Source of the DNA: Sphingomonas aliaeris
Lineage (GTDB): Bacteria > Pseudomonadota > Alphaproteobacteria > Sphingomonadales > Sphingomonadaceae
NCBI RefSeq assembly: GCF_016743815.1
Contig: NZ_CP061035.1
Location: 1,738,501 to 1,802,500, forward strand
Reading direction: 5' to 3'
DNA: 64,000 bases
Of this stretch, positions 35,557-46,228 are shown piece after piece. Each line of letters starts with the position of its first letter. Position 1 is the stretch's first letter. The notes under the pieces are model-generated. The model saw nothing but the letters and a program-made list of their open reading frames with translations. It did no database searches and was not told the DNA's origin. A program made the position numbers and the translations under genes.

Positions 35557-35903
35557 CCCGGCTTCTGCGCGCTGACCCTGGGCCTTAGAGGCGCGGGTAG
35601 CGGTTGGGCGGATCGAGCGGCGGCGCGTCCGGATTCACACATCGGCGCCAGCCAACGTGGTTGCTGCATAGGCGGCATCTGCGATGGCTTGCATCTGCGA
35701 TGATAATACGTCTTTGAGTATTAATTCCCGCGTTCGCGGGAATGACGAGGTTGGTAGAGGCCGAAGTGGCTAACAGACGGAGCGAAGGGCCTGTACGCCC
35801 CGCCCGTCCATGCCGAGAATGCCGATGCACATACAGCTTGCACCGTGTCCCGCGACACGTTCGGGACGAACGGTGCGAGTGGATCTACTTTATACCAGCA
35901 GAG
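35557..35903. other. Gene-poor interval with one REP-like repeat
   Basis: This interval separates the permease from the convergent DUF2147 gene. It holds the repeat at 35723-35748. A reverse-strand frame of 81 residues (35585-35830) runs straight through that repeat and ends NPDAPPLDPPNRYPRL. That end reads like the C-terminus of a real small protein, while the rest does not, so a decayed or very short gene cannot be excluded. No terminator hairpin with a U-tract was identified. Confidence 0.5.
35723..35748. repeat. Single CATTCCCGCG-type repeat
   Basis: TAATTCCCGCGTTCGCGGGA followed by ATGACG is a copy of the palindromic repeat seen twice at 14386-14482 and once at 62144-62165. It is intergenic. 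Confidence 0.7.
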
Positions 35904-36313
35904 CTAGTTGGCCTTCGACCATTCCTGCGTGCGGCAGAATGGACCGAAACAGCCCTTCACCTTCAGCATATTGCCTTCGCGAGAGAGTTCGGAGCGATAG
36001 GTGCGACCGGATTGCGGATCGTAGATCTGTCCCTTCCAACGGTCGCTGCCGGGTGTGAAGCCGGACAGGATCGCGATGCCGAGGATCGGACGGCTACGGA
36101 GCGCCTTGTCCGGATTGTTCGCGTCATTGAGCGGTTTGCCCGGATCCGGCTTCACGATCCGAACGATGCGACCGCACAAGGCAGCGCCGCAGGGCGCGAC
36201 CTGAACGATCGCCTTGCCGCCTTCCGTCAGCCAGTTGCCCGAGACGGACGGCGCGGCGGCGGTCGCCGGGGTTGCCATGATGGCAGCCCCGGCGATCAGC
36301 GTTGCGGCGATCC

Positions 36314-36317
<4 letters not shown>
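35904..36317 (-). CDS. DUF2147-family exported protein
   Basis: Read from TTG 36317, whose TTGA overlaps the aconitase stop codon, the gene gives 137 residues with a good signal peptide ([20 protein letters not shown]). The mature part has the DUF2147 pattern: [29 protein letters not shown], the block [20 protein letters not shown], and [20 protein letters not shown]. Proteins of this group are periplasmic or secreted, beta-rich and of unknown function. The first ATG (36398) would lie inside acnA; an ATG at 36278 would delete the signal peptide. The overlap implies translation coupled to acnA, which is unusual given the unrelated roles. Confidence 0.8.
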
Positions 36318-38998
<2,681 letters not shown>

Positions 38999-39370
38999 GA
39001 GCGGCGGGTCCTTCCCTGAGGGTGCCCGGACGAAGAAGCGGCGGGGAGGCGGGGGTCGAAACCCCGCGCACGGGCGCGCCTCCGGCCGGGCCAAATGGCT
39101 AGAGTCGGGTGCGCCTTAGCAAGCGTGGCGGCGAGGGGGAAGGGCACTGGGCCAGACAAACACTTCGGGTTCGATCGGCTGGATTGGTCGGGCCTTAAGA
39201 CGAGCGGCATGGAATGGAAAAAACCGCCGCCAAAGTGTTCGAAAGCCCCCGGCATGATCGCTTGACACATATTAATCGCGCCAGCACGTTGGTAACCCAT
39301 TCGTTAACGATGATAAAAATCGCGGCGGGTGGAATGGGGCGATTGGCCCCGTTTCAATTGAGGGGTCGTT
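38999..39370. other. Intergenic region between acnA and the first metalloprotease
   Basis: No gene is supported here. It contains the divergent promoters of acnA and the PEP-CTERM metalloprotease. TTGACA occurs at 39262-39267 without a convincing -10. GGTAACCCATTCGTTAACG at 39291-39309 holds two GTAAC/TTAAC half-sites, and its TTCGTTAACG end lies 62 bases before the start codon, almost the same place as TTCGGTAACG before the second metalloprotease. Confidence 0.5.
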
Positions 39371-40597
39371 ATGAAGTTATCGAAGTTTTTGCTCGGTTCG
39401 GCAGCCGCATTTTGCGTCATGACCGCGAGCCAGTCGCACGCCCTTACCTTCGTTCTGAACGATGCGGGCGGAACGGCGGCCGGCACGCAGGCACGCCGAG
39501 GGTTCGAGATCGCCGCCGCCTATTGGTCCTCGGTTTTTACGGACAACGTAACGGTCAACCTGAATATCGGCTTCTCGGCGCTCGATGCCAATGTCCTGGG
39601 CTCGGCAGGCAGCACGCGCGCGGGAATAACGATGGCGCAGGGGTATGGGGCGCTGATTGCCGACCGTACGAGCGCGCTGGACGCACAGGCGGTCGCCAAT
39701 CTTCGCCCGCTCGGCACCAGCAACCTGGCCGGTTTCGGGGCTGTCGAGGCGATCGCCAACAATTTCGCCAATGGCACCACGGGCTTGAACGGCTACACCG
39801 ATGTATCGACGCGGCTGGATAACGACCGCAGCGCCAACAATTCGACGCTTGCGATCAACACGGCGTCGGCGAAGGCGCTGGGCGTGACCAGGGCGTTCAA
39901 CGGCGCGACGATCGACTATGCCTTGGCCGATGCATCGATCACGTTCAGCAATCTTTTCGATTTCGATTTCAACCCGACCGACGGCATCGGATCTAATTCG
40001 TTCGATTTCATCGGCGTCGCCATACACGAGATCGGCCATGCGCTGGGTTTCGTCAGTGGCGTGGATTCGGTCGATCGTCGTACGTCGCCAGGCCAGACGG
40101 CGGCGGGCAGCCTGACATCTCTCGAAAATTCGATCGTGATGAGCCCGCTCGACCTGTTCCGGTACAGCTCGGCCGGCAATCTCGACTGGTCGACCCAGAA
40201 CACGCCGTATTTCTCTCTCGACGGCGGCGTTTCGCAGGTTTTCGGTGACTCGCGCTTTTCGACCGGCGTGCTGAATGGCGATCGCCGCCAGGCATCGCAC
40301 TGGAAGGATGCCGCATCCGGCGCGCCACAGATCGGTATACTCGATCCGACGTCCGGCCGCGGCCAGTTGCAGGAAGTCACCGCAACCGACCTGGCCGCCT
40401 ATGACGCGATCGGCTGGAACGTGAACTTCGACGTGCTGGCCAATTCGGGCTATAAATACACGACGGCGGATGCCTATCGCGCGTTCGCGACCGCGGTGCC
40501 CGAGCCCGCAACCTGGGGCATGATGATCCTGGGCTTCGGTATGGTCGGCGCATCCTCGCGCTATCGCCGCCGCAGCGGCGAGGTCGCTGTCGTCTAA
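39371..40597 (+). CDS. PEP-CTERM metalloprotease (NF038122-like)
   Basis: The 408-residue protein has a signal peptide (about residues 1-24), then a domain whose zinc motif is H219-E-I-G-H223-A-L-G-F in FDFIGVAIHEIGHALGFVSG. This is a metzincin-like HExxHxxGF, followed by Asp 232. The C-terminus is VPEPATWGMMILGFGMVGAS and then a basic SRYRRR tail, the PEP-x-x-W-G sorting signal recognised by exosortase-type systems in alphaproteobacteria. The protein is therefore secreted and processed at the surface. It is followed by a strong terminator and a second, very similar gene. The substrate is unknown. Confidence 0.87.
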   Translation: MKLSKFLLGSAAAFCVMTASQSHALTFVLNDAGGTAAGTQARRGFEIAAAYWSSVFTDNVTVNLNIGFSALDANVLGSAGSTRAGITMAQGYGALIADRTSALDAQAVANLRPLGTSNLAGFGAVEAIANNFANGTTGLNGYTDVSTRLDNDRSANNSTLAINTASAKALGVTRAFNGATIDYALADASITFSNLFDFDFNPTDGIGSNSFDFIGVAIHEIGHALGFVSGVDSVDRRTSPGQTAAGSLTSLENSIVMSPLDLFRYSSAGNLDWSTQNTPYFSLDGGVSQVFGDSRFSTGVLNGDRRQASHWKDAASGAPQIGILDPTSGRGQLQEVTATDLAAYDAIGWNVNFDVLANSGYKYTTADAYRAFATAVPEPATWGMMILGFGMVGASSRYRRRSGEVAVV

Positions 40598-40624
40598 ACA
40601 CGATCCGCTTTGGTGGAGGGCATG

Positions 40625-40655
40625 AGCCGCCGGTCGAAAGACCGGCGGCTTTTTG
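40625..40655 (+). terminator. Rho-independent terminator after the first metalloprotease
   Basis: AGCCGCCGGTC (40625-40635) pairs perfectly with GACCGGCGGCT (40640-40650) around a GAAA tetraloop and is followed by TTTTG. An almost identical hairpin follows the second metalloprotease gene at 42232-42262. Confidence 0.95.
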
Positions 40656-40997
40656 TTTTGCGGGCTGCACTATCGACGGCGAGGGCGCGCGGTGCGGTTC
40701 CGGCTGGGCCAATGGCGACACCAGTATGCCTGCTACGCAACCGCCAGTAATAAAAAATCAATCTAGACAAATCATTTGGCCGCGTTTTGTGACACATAAC
40801 CGATATGCCGGGGCATAACTTAAACAACCTGAATAACGCCAAAGTCTAAATCTAAAATGACCGGTATTTTATTCCGAGCGACAAGTGTTGACTCATGTTA
40901 GCACATGCAGCAAATTGTTAATAATTCGGTAACGTTCGTTTGGATGTCGGCGAATTGAGATGGTGCAGTTTCTTCAGGGTAATCAAGGGGGATATTC
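40656..40997. other. AT-rich intergenic region before the second metalloprotease
   Basis: This interval is clearly richer in A and T than its surroundings, especially 40740-40935, and no gene is supported in it. It contains TTGACT at 40888-40893, a possible -35, and the CtrA-like box at 40918-40933. A ribosome site AAGGGGGA lies about seven bases before the ATG at 40998. Confidence 0.55.
40918..40933 (+). promoter_or_regulatory. CtrA-like box upstream of the second metalloprotease
   Basis: TTAATAATTCGGTAAC is TTAA-N7-GTAAC, one mismatch from the CtrA consensus TTAA-N7-TTAAC. It ends 64 bases before the start codon. The same spaced motif precedes the PilZ gene (51944-51959) and, as a perfect match, the CHAP gene (54650-54665). 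CtrA binding is inferred. Confidence 0.4.
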
Positions 40998-42203
40998 ATG
41001 AAGTTTCCTATGTTTCTTGTAAATTCGGCTATCGCGATCTGTGCCGTCGCTGCGAGTCAGGCTCAGGCTGTTACATTCGTGCTGAACGACATTGGCGGTG
41101 TCGGCGCCGGAACCCGGGCGCGCGCGGGTTATGAAACCGCTGCGCGTTACTGGTCTTCGCTTTTGACGGACGACGTCACCGTCAATTTGAACGTAGGCTT
41201 TTACGAGCTCGATTCCGGAGCTTTGGCCGAAGCCTCAAGCAGCTACGCCTATATCTCGATGAACCAAGGCTATGCGGCTTTGACCGCAGACCGGACGAGT
41301 ACGCTCGACACGCAGGCCGTCGGCAGCCTTCGTCCGCTGGGAAGCAACGGCGCGATCGAGGCGGTTGCCAACAACTTCGCCAACGGCGCTAACGGGTGGA
41401 ACGGCTATACCGATCTCTCGACGCGACTGGACAATGACGGCAGCCGCAACAATTCCTCGCTGAAGATCACCACGGCATCGGCCAAGGCGCTCGGTATAAC
41501 CACACATTTCGACGGTAACGAGATCAATTTTGGCTCCGATGGCACCATCGTCTTCAACAGCGGTTATCCTTTCGATTTCAACTCCACCGATGGCATCCCA
41601 CCGCGCTCATTCGACTTTATCGGCGTGGCGATACATGAAATCGGCCACGCGCTGGGCTTTGTCAGCGGCGTCGATGACGTCGATCTTCGCACCTCGCCGG
41701 GGCAGACCGAATGGTGGTGGCTGAACGATGTGGAAAACAGCATCAACATGAGCCAACTCGATCTGTTCCGCTACGGTTCGGCCGGTAATCTCGACTGGTC
41801 GACACAGAATACGCCGTATTTTTCGCTTGATGGCGGCGTATCGCAGCTGTTTGGCGACTCGCGCTTCGCCACGGGCGCGTATAACGGTGATGGCCGTCAG
41901 GCGTCGCACTGGAAAGATACGGCGGGCCGTGGGCCACAGCTCGGCGTTCTCGATCCGACGTCGGCCCGTGGTCAGATGCAGGATATCACTGCGCTCGATC
42001 TGGCGGCGATCGATGCCATCGGATGGGACGTCAATATGAACGTTCTCGCAAACTCGAACTACCGGCTCTCGACGGCGAGTATATATCGTACCTTCAGCGC
42101 CGTGCCGGAGCCGGCAACATGGGGCATGATGATCCTGGGTTTCGGCATGGTCGGCGCATCCTCGCGCTATCGCCGTCGCAGCAGCAAGGTCGCCATCGCC
42201 TGA
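40998..42203 (+). CDS. PEP-CTERM metalloprotease (NF038122-like), tandem paralogue
   Basis: The 401-residue protein is a close tandem copy of the preceding gene product. Its signal peptide (about residues 1-24, ending QAQA), zinc motif H213-E-I-G-H217 in FDFIGVAIHEIGHALGFVSG, and C-terminal VPEPATWGMMILGFGMVGAS plus SRYRRRS are almost the same. The middle differs more, with an acidic WWWLNDVENSINMSQLDLFR segment replacing the first copy's SLTSLENSIVMSPLDLFR. The copies share even the downstream terminator, so the duplication unit covered gene plus terminator. The AT-rich upstream region differs from that of the first copy. Confidence 0.87.
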   Translation: MKFPMFLVNSAIAICAVAASQAQAVTFVLNDIGGVGAGTRARAGYETAARYWSSLLTDDVTVNLNVGFYELDSGALAEASSSYAYISMNQGYAALTADRTSTLDTQAVGSLRPLGSNGAIEAVANNFANGANGWNGYTDLSTRLDNDGSRNNSSLKITTASAKALGITTHFDGNEINFGSDGTIVFNSGYPFDFNSTDGIPPRSFDFIGVAIHEIGHALGFVSGVDDVDLRTSPGQTEWWWLNDVENSINMSQLDLFRYGSAGNLDWSTQNTPYFSLDGGVSQLFGDSRFATGAYNGDGRQASHWKDTAGRGPQLGVLDPTSARGQMQDITALDLAAIDAIGWDVNMNVLANSNYRLSTASIYRTFSAVPEPATWGMMILGFGMVGASSRYRRRSSKVAIA

Positions 42204-42231
42204 TCGCGATCCGCTTCGGTGAAGCGCATGA

Positions 42232-42262
42232 GCCGCCGGTCGAAGGACCGGCGGCTTTTTTG
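42232..42262 (+). terminator. Rho-independent terminator after the second metalloprotease
   Basis: AGCCGCCGGTC (42232-42242) pairs with GACCGGCGGCT (42247-42257) around GAAG and is followed by TTTTT. The sequence just before it (GATCCGCTT...GGTGA) also matches the flank of the first copy's terminator, as expected from tandem duplication. Confidence 0.95.
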
Positions 42263-42396
42263 TTGGCGCAAGCTGCGAGGCGGGGGCGGTCGCCCGGCTG
42301 GCACGGGTTTGTTCCTAAAATGCTCTGTCCTACAGGTGGTCATCTGCAATATCTGGTGCGCTCGACTCGATGCGGAGGAGGGCGTGATGGACGAAG

Positions 42397-43161
42397 GTGG
42401 CAAGTCGGGGGGCAAAGCGTGGGCGCGGGGTGAAGGCGCCGCGGGCGGTGGACGGGAAGGCAGGCGCTGCGCGGGCGGGCGCGGGGCGGAAGCCGGTTGC
42501 GAAGGCGTCCGAGGAGATTGTGGTGGACGCCGTGCCGGACGTCGTCGTGTCGTTGCGGCCGCGCAGCGACGGGTGGACGCCGATCCGGCAGCGGGCGTTC
42601 CTGCGCTATCTGTCGGAACTGGGATCGGTGACCGATGCGTGCAAGCGCGTCGGGCTGTCGCGGACGTCGGCGCAGCGGTTGCGCAACCGGTCGGCGGAAT
42701 TTGCCGAGGCGTGGGACAAGGCGGTGGCGATGGTCGCGCCGATCCTGGAACAGGCGGCGTTCGAACGCGGCGTGGAAGGATGGGACGAGCCGATCTTTCA
42801 GGGCGGGGTGCAGGTGGGCGTGAAGCGGCGCTATTCCGATGCGTCGTTGCGGATGCTGATGCAGGCGCGGACGCGCGCCGAGGCGGCCGGCATGACGATG
42901 CCGGATCTTGCCACCGCGAGTATCGAGACGTTGAACGCCTTTGCCGAAAAGGCCGCGAGGCATGCCGGCGGCACGTTCCTGGAAAAGGGACATGGAATGA
43001 GCCAGGCGGAGGTCGATGCGGCGCTGATGAAGCGGCTGGACGATCTTGCGACGCATCGCCGCAGCAAGGTGGAGCAGTGCGGCAAGGTGTGGCTGGAGGG
43101 CGGCGGCTATTCGCCCGAGATGACGGTGGAGGAAGCGAAGAAGTTTTGGGACGAGGAGTGA
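42397..43161 (+). CDS. HTH protein of unknown function, terminase-small-subunit-like
   Basis: The 254-residue protein starts at GTG 42397 with a basic, Ala/Gly/Lys-rich tail. Residues about 60-110 (WTPIRQRAFLRYLSELGSVT, then DACKRVGLSRTSAQRLRNRS) form a helix-turn-helix like that in phage terminase small subunits and related orphan DNA-binding proteins. The C-terminal half is helical and acidic and ends in MTVEEAKKFWDEE. No other phage gene is adjacent, so it is either a domesticated remnant or a chromosomal regulator. The exact start is uncertain because the N-terminal tail is low-complexity. Confidence 0.65.
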   Translation: MASRGAKRGRGVKAPRAVDGKAGAARAGAGRKPVAKASEEIVVDAVPDVVVSLRPRSDGWTPIRQRAFLRYLSELGSVTDACKRVGLSRTSAQRLRNRSAEFAEAWDKAVAMVAPILEQAAFERGVEGWDEPIFQGGVQVGVKRRYSDASLRMLMQARTRAEAAGMTMPDLATASIETLNAFAEKAARHAGGTFLEKGHGMSQAEVDAALMKRLDDLATHRRSKVEQCGKVWLEGGGYSPEMTVEEAKKFWDEE

Positions 43162-43197
43162 GGCGGCGGGCGGAATTGGGTTGGGGGGGCGCCGCGG

Positions 43198-44223
43198 TCA
43201 GGCCCAGCCTTCCAGCACCTGATCCTGCGGGCGATGGCCGTCCGCCCACATGCGGATGTTCTGGATCACGCGGTCGCCGGTCGCCATGCGGCCTTCGAAC
43301 GTGGCCGATCCCATGTGCGGCAGCATGACGACGTTGGGGAGCGCGAGCAGGCGGGGGTCGATCCGCGGTTCGTGCTTCCACACGTCCAGCCCGGCGCCGG
43401 CAAGCTTGCCCTCTTCCAGCGCCGCGGTCATCGCGTCTTCGTCGACGATGCCGCCGCGCGCCGCGTTGATGAGATAGACGTGCGGGCGGAGCAGGCCGAT
43501 GCGGCGCGCGTCGATCAGGCCGCGGCTGTCGGCATTGAGCGGGGTGTGGATCGTCAGGATGTCGATCGCGGCGAGCATCTCGTCCAGATCGGCATGCCAG
43601 GTCGCTGCGAGCTGCCCCTCCAGCACCGCGGGCAGGCGGTGGCGGTTGTGGTAATGGACCGACAGGCCGAAGGCGCGGGCGCGCAGGGCGACGGCCTGGC
43701 CGATCCGCCCCATGCCGATGATGCCGAGCGCCTTGCCGCCGATGCGGTGGCCGAGCATGCCGCCGGGGCTCCAGCCGGTCCACTGGCCCGAGCGGACGAG
43801 CTTCTCGCCCTCCGCCAGGCGACGCGGGACGGACAGGATCAGCGCCATCGTCATGTCGGCCGTGTCTTCGGTGAGGACGCCGGGGGTGTTGGTGACGATG
43901 ATGCCGCGCGCGCGGGCGGCCTTCAGGTCGATATGGTTCACGCCGGCGCCGTAATTGGCGATCAGTTTCAGGCGTGGGCCGGCGGCCTCGATCAACGCGG
44001 CGTCGATATCGTCGGTGACGGTGGGGACCAGCACGTCGCAATCCTGCACGGCGGCGCGCATCTCGTCCGGCGGGAGCACCGCGTCGGTGCGATTGTTCGT
44101 CGTGTCGAACAGCATCTCCATCCGGTCCATCACCGCATCGGTCAGTTCGCGCGTGACGAACACCTTCGGTGCCGCTTTGGACCGGGGGGCGTCGGGGCTG
44201 CTCGGCTGTGTCGTATCGGGCAT
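43198..44223 (-). CDS. D-2-hydroxyacid dehydrogenase (glyoxylate/hydroxypyruvate reductase type)
   Basis: The 341-residue NAD(P)-dependent enzyme has the D-isomer hydroxyacid dehydrogenase layout: a split catalytic domain (KVFVTRELTDAVMDRMEMLF, later ANYGAGVNHIDLKAARARGI) around a Rossmann fold (ALGIIGMGRIGQAVALRARA). The catalytic trio is visible as Arg in INAARGGIVDE, Glu in the WKHEP segment and His in MLPHMGSATFEG. The GAGVNHID and PRRLAEGE blocks fit glyoxylate/hydroxypyruvate reductases (GyaR), but related dehydrogenases share them. The first ~18 residues are a Ser/Pro-rich extension. It is divergent from the SH3-protein gene. Confidence 0.9.
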   Translation of the reverse strand: MPDTTQPSSPDAPRSKAAPKVFVTRELTDAVMDRMEMLFDTTNNRTDAVLPPDEMRAAVQDCDVLVPTVTDDIDAALIEAAGPRLKLIANYGAGVNHIDLKAARARGIIVTNTPGVLTEDTADMTMALILSVPRRLAEGEKLVRSGQWTGWSPGGMLGHRIGGKALGIIGMGRIGQAVALRARAFGLSVHYHNRHRLPAVLEGQLAATWHADLDEMLAAIDILTIHTPLNADSRGLIDARRIGLLRPHVYLINAARGGIVDEDAMTAALEEGKLAGAGLDVWKHEPRIDPRLLALPNVVMLPHMGSATFEGRMATGDRVIQNIRMWADGHRPQDQVLEGWA

Positions 44224-44319
44224 GGTTCCGGCTTGGCGGACGTGTCTTGCGGCGTCAATCCAGTTGATGATCGTGGCCCGAAGGCGTTAGGGAGGATGCC
44301 GGTTTTCGAAGGGGTTTGT

Positions 44320-44857
44320 ATGCGTAGGGCTGCGGGTATCGCGCTCGCCAGATTGGGCGCCAGATTGGGCGCCAGAATGGGGGCCGGAGTGGGAGTCGTC
44401 GCATTGGCGGTGGTTTCCACGGGTGCGCTGGCGGCGGCGGCGGCAAAGAAAGTGCCGTATTATGCATCGATTTCCGCCGGGAAGGCGCGGATGCGGAGCG
44501 GGCCGGCGCGCAACTATCCCGCAAGCTGGATGTACCAGCGCGCCGACCTGCCGGTGAAGGTGGTGGCGGTGTATGAGCGCGGCGGCTGGTTGAAGGTAGA
44601 GGATCCGGCTGGCGTGCAGGGCTGGATCGCCGGGCCACTGATCAGCGATACGCGGACCGCGATCGTCGTGGGGCAGGTGGCGGAGCTGCAGCAATCGCCG
44701 GAGCCGGGGTCAAAAGTCGTATGGCGCGCGGCGCCGGGCGTGGTCGGGCGGCTGTCGAAATGCGCACGCGGCTGGTGCCATCTGGACGTGAAGGGGCGCG
44801 GCGGCTTCGTCGAGATATCGCGCCTATGGGGGGATCGACGCGACGGAGCAGTTTTAG
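44320..44857 (+). CDS. Exported SH3-domain protein, with an indel in its last codons
   Basis: The protein begins MRRAAGIALARLGARLGARM with a signal peptide, then has two bacterial SH3-like repeats: ASISAGKARMRSGPARNYPA, and VVGQVAELQQSPEPGSKVVW ending CARGWCHLDVKGRGGFVEIS. Such proteins are periplasmic and often bind peptidoglycan stem peptides. As given, the frame runs on for over 200 unrelated residues to 45549. Removing one G from the run of six near 44828-44833 gives the expected short end LWGIDATEQF and TAG at 44855-44857, so a one-base insertion is likely. ATG 44320 follows GAAGGGG; ATG 44296 (after GGGAGG) is an alternative. Confidence 0.8.
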
Positions 44858-44861
44858 AGGC

Positions 44862-44892
44862 ACGCGGGGGGCGTTTTCTCCGCCCCCCGCGC
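44862..44892. terminator. GC-rich hairpin between convergent SH3 and thiolase genes
   Basis: CGCGGGGGGCG and CGCCCCCCGCG pair across a TTTTCTC loop in the 43 bases between the two convergent stop codons. There is no long U-tract on either side, so termination efficiency is uncertain. Its position fits a shared terminator. Confidence 0.5.
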
Positions 44893-44900
44893 GTCGTGCC

Positions 44901-46094
44901 TCAGTCGATCAGTTCGACAGCCACCGCCGTGGCTTCGCCGCCGCCGATGCAGAGTGCGGCGACGCCCTTCTTCCCGCCACGGTTCTGGAGCGCGGCGATA
45001 AGCGTGGCGAGGATGCGGGCTCCGCTCGCGCCGATCGGATGGCCGAGCGCGGTGGCGCCGCCATTCACGTTGACCTTGTCGTGCGGGATGCCGAGGTCGC
45101 GCATCGCGATCATCGAGACGACGGCGAAGGCTTCGTTGATCTCGAACAGGTCGACGTCCGCGACCGACCAGCCGGTCTTGGCGAACAGCTTGTTGATCGC
45201 GCTGACCGGGGCGGTGGTGAACTTCGACGGTTCGTGCGCGTGCGCGGCGTGGGCGACGATGCGCGCGACGGGCTTCAGCCCCTGCGCGTCGGCGACCGAC
45301 TGGCGGGTCATCACGAGCGCGGCGGCGCCGTCCGAGATGGACGAGGCGTTGGCGGCGGTGATCGTGCCGTCCTTGGCGAAGGCGGGCTTCAGCGTCGGGA
45401 TCTTGTCGGCATTGCCCTTGGGCGGCTGTTCGTCCTGGACGACCGTGTCGGTGCCCTTGCGGCCGGTAATCTCTACGGGCGTGATCTCGCGATCGAAGGC
45501 GCCGGACGCCTGCGCGGCCTGCGCGCGGGTGAGCGAGGCGATGGCGTAATCGTCCTGCGCGGCGCGGGTGAACTGGTATTCGCCGGCGGTTTCCTCGGCG
45601 AAGGTGCCCATCGCGCGGCCGGGTTCGTAGGCGTCCTCCAGCCCGTCTAGGAACATCGAATCCATGATCCGGTCATGCCCCATGCGCGCGCCGCCGCGAT
45701 GCTTGGCGAGCAGATATGGCGCGTTGGTCATGCTTTCCATGCCGCCCGCGACGAGCAGGTCGACCGACCCGGCGGCGAGTGCGTCCGCGCCCATGATCGT
45801 CGCCTGCATGCCCGAACCGCACATCTTGTTGACGGTGGTCGCCTCGACCGAGATCGGCAGGCCCGCCTTCAGCGCCGCCTGACGGGCGGGCGCCTGCCCC
45901 AGACCGGCCGGGAGGACGCAGCCCATATAGATGCGGTCCACGCTCGCGCCCTCGACCCCGGCGCGCTCGACCGCCGCCTTGACCGCCGCCGCGCCCAGAT
46001 CGACCGCGGTCGCGCCCGCCAAAGCACCCTGGAAGCTGCCCATCGGGGTGCGGGCATAGGACAGGATGACGACGGGATCGGCGGCTTCGGTCAT
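44901..46094 (-). CDS. Acetyl-CoA C-acyltransferase (thiolase)
   Basis: The 397-residue protein is a full-length type II thiolase. The acyl-accepting Cys92 lies in TTVNKMCGSGMQATIMGADA, the His in LFEINEAFAVVSMI, and the second Cys in VAALCIGGGEATAVAVE; the GGATALGHPIGASGARI loop is intact. It either joins two acetyl-CoA to acetoacetyl-CoA (for polyhydroxybutyrate) or cleaves 3-ketoacyl-CoA in beta-oxidation; the sequence favours an acetoacetyl-CoA thiolase, but no phaB or fad genes are beside it. It is cytoplasmic. A hairpin follows its stop codon. Confidence 0.95.
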   Translation of the reverse strand: MTEAADPVVILSYARTPMGSFQGALAGATAVDLGAAAVKAAVERAGVEGASVDRIYMGCVLPAGLGQAPARQAALKAGLPISVEATTVNKMCGSGMQATIMGADALAAGSVDLLVAGGMESMTNAPYLLAKHRGGARMGHDRIMDSMFLDGLEDAYEPGRAMGTFAEETAGEYQFTRAAQDDYAIASLTRAQAAQASGAFDREITPVEITGRKGTDTVVQDEQPPKGNADKIPTLKPAFAKDGTITAANASSISDGAAALVMTRQSVADAQGLKPVARIVAHAAHAHEPSKFTTAPVSAINKLFAKTGWSVADVDLFEINEAFAVVSMIAMRDLGIPHDKVNVNGGATALGHPIGASGARILATLIAALQNRGGKKGVAALCIGGGEATAVAVELID

Positions 46095-46228
46095 GAAAGG
46101 CGTTCCTGTTCAGAATGTGTTGCGCAGGATTTAGGCGTGGTGGCGGCGCATTACAAATATGCGGCGATGCCGGGGCGGTGTTTGAGTGTGCGCTTTCACA
46201 CCGCGCGGGGGGCGGCTAGGCGGGGCGG

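Noticed and set aside
35585-35830. An 81-residue reverse-strand gene
   Set aside because: It runs through a REP-like repeat and its first half is not protein-like. Only its end looks coding, so it is mentioned in the interval note rather than called.
39262-39290. TTGACA with a -10 as a sigma70 promoter for the first metalloprotease
   Set aside because: No acceptable -10 hexamer lies 16-18 bases downstream, so the promoter is not claimed as a feature.
43234-45549. Reading the whole 771-residue frame as one SH3 protein
   Set aside because: Only about 44320-44857 is coding-like. The front is antisense to a dehydrogenase and the back antisense to thiolase. The run-on is explained by one extra G.
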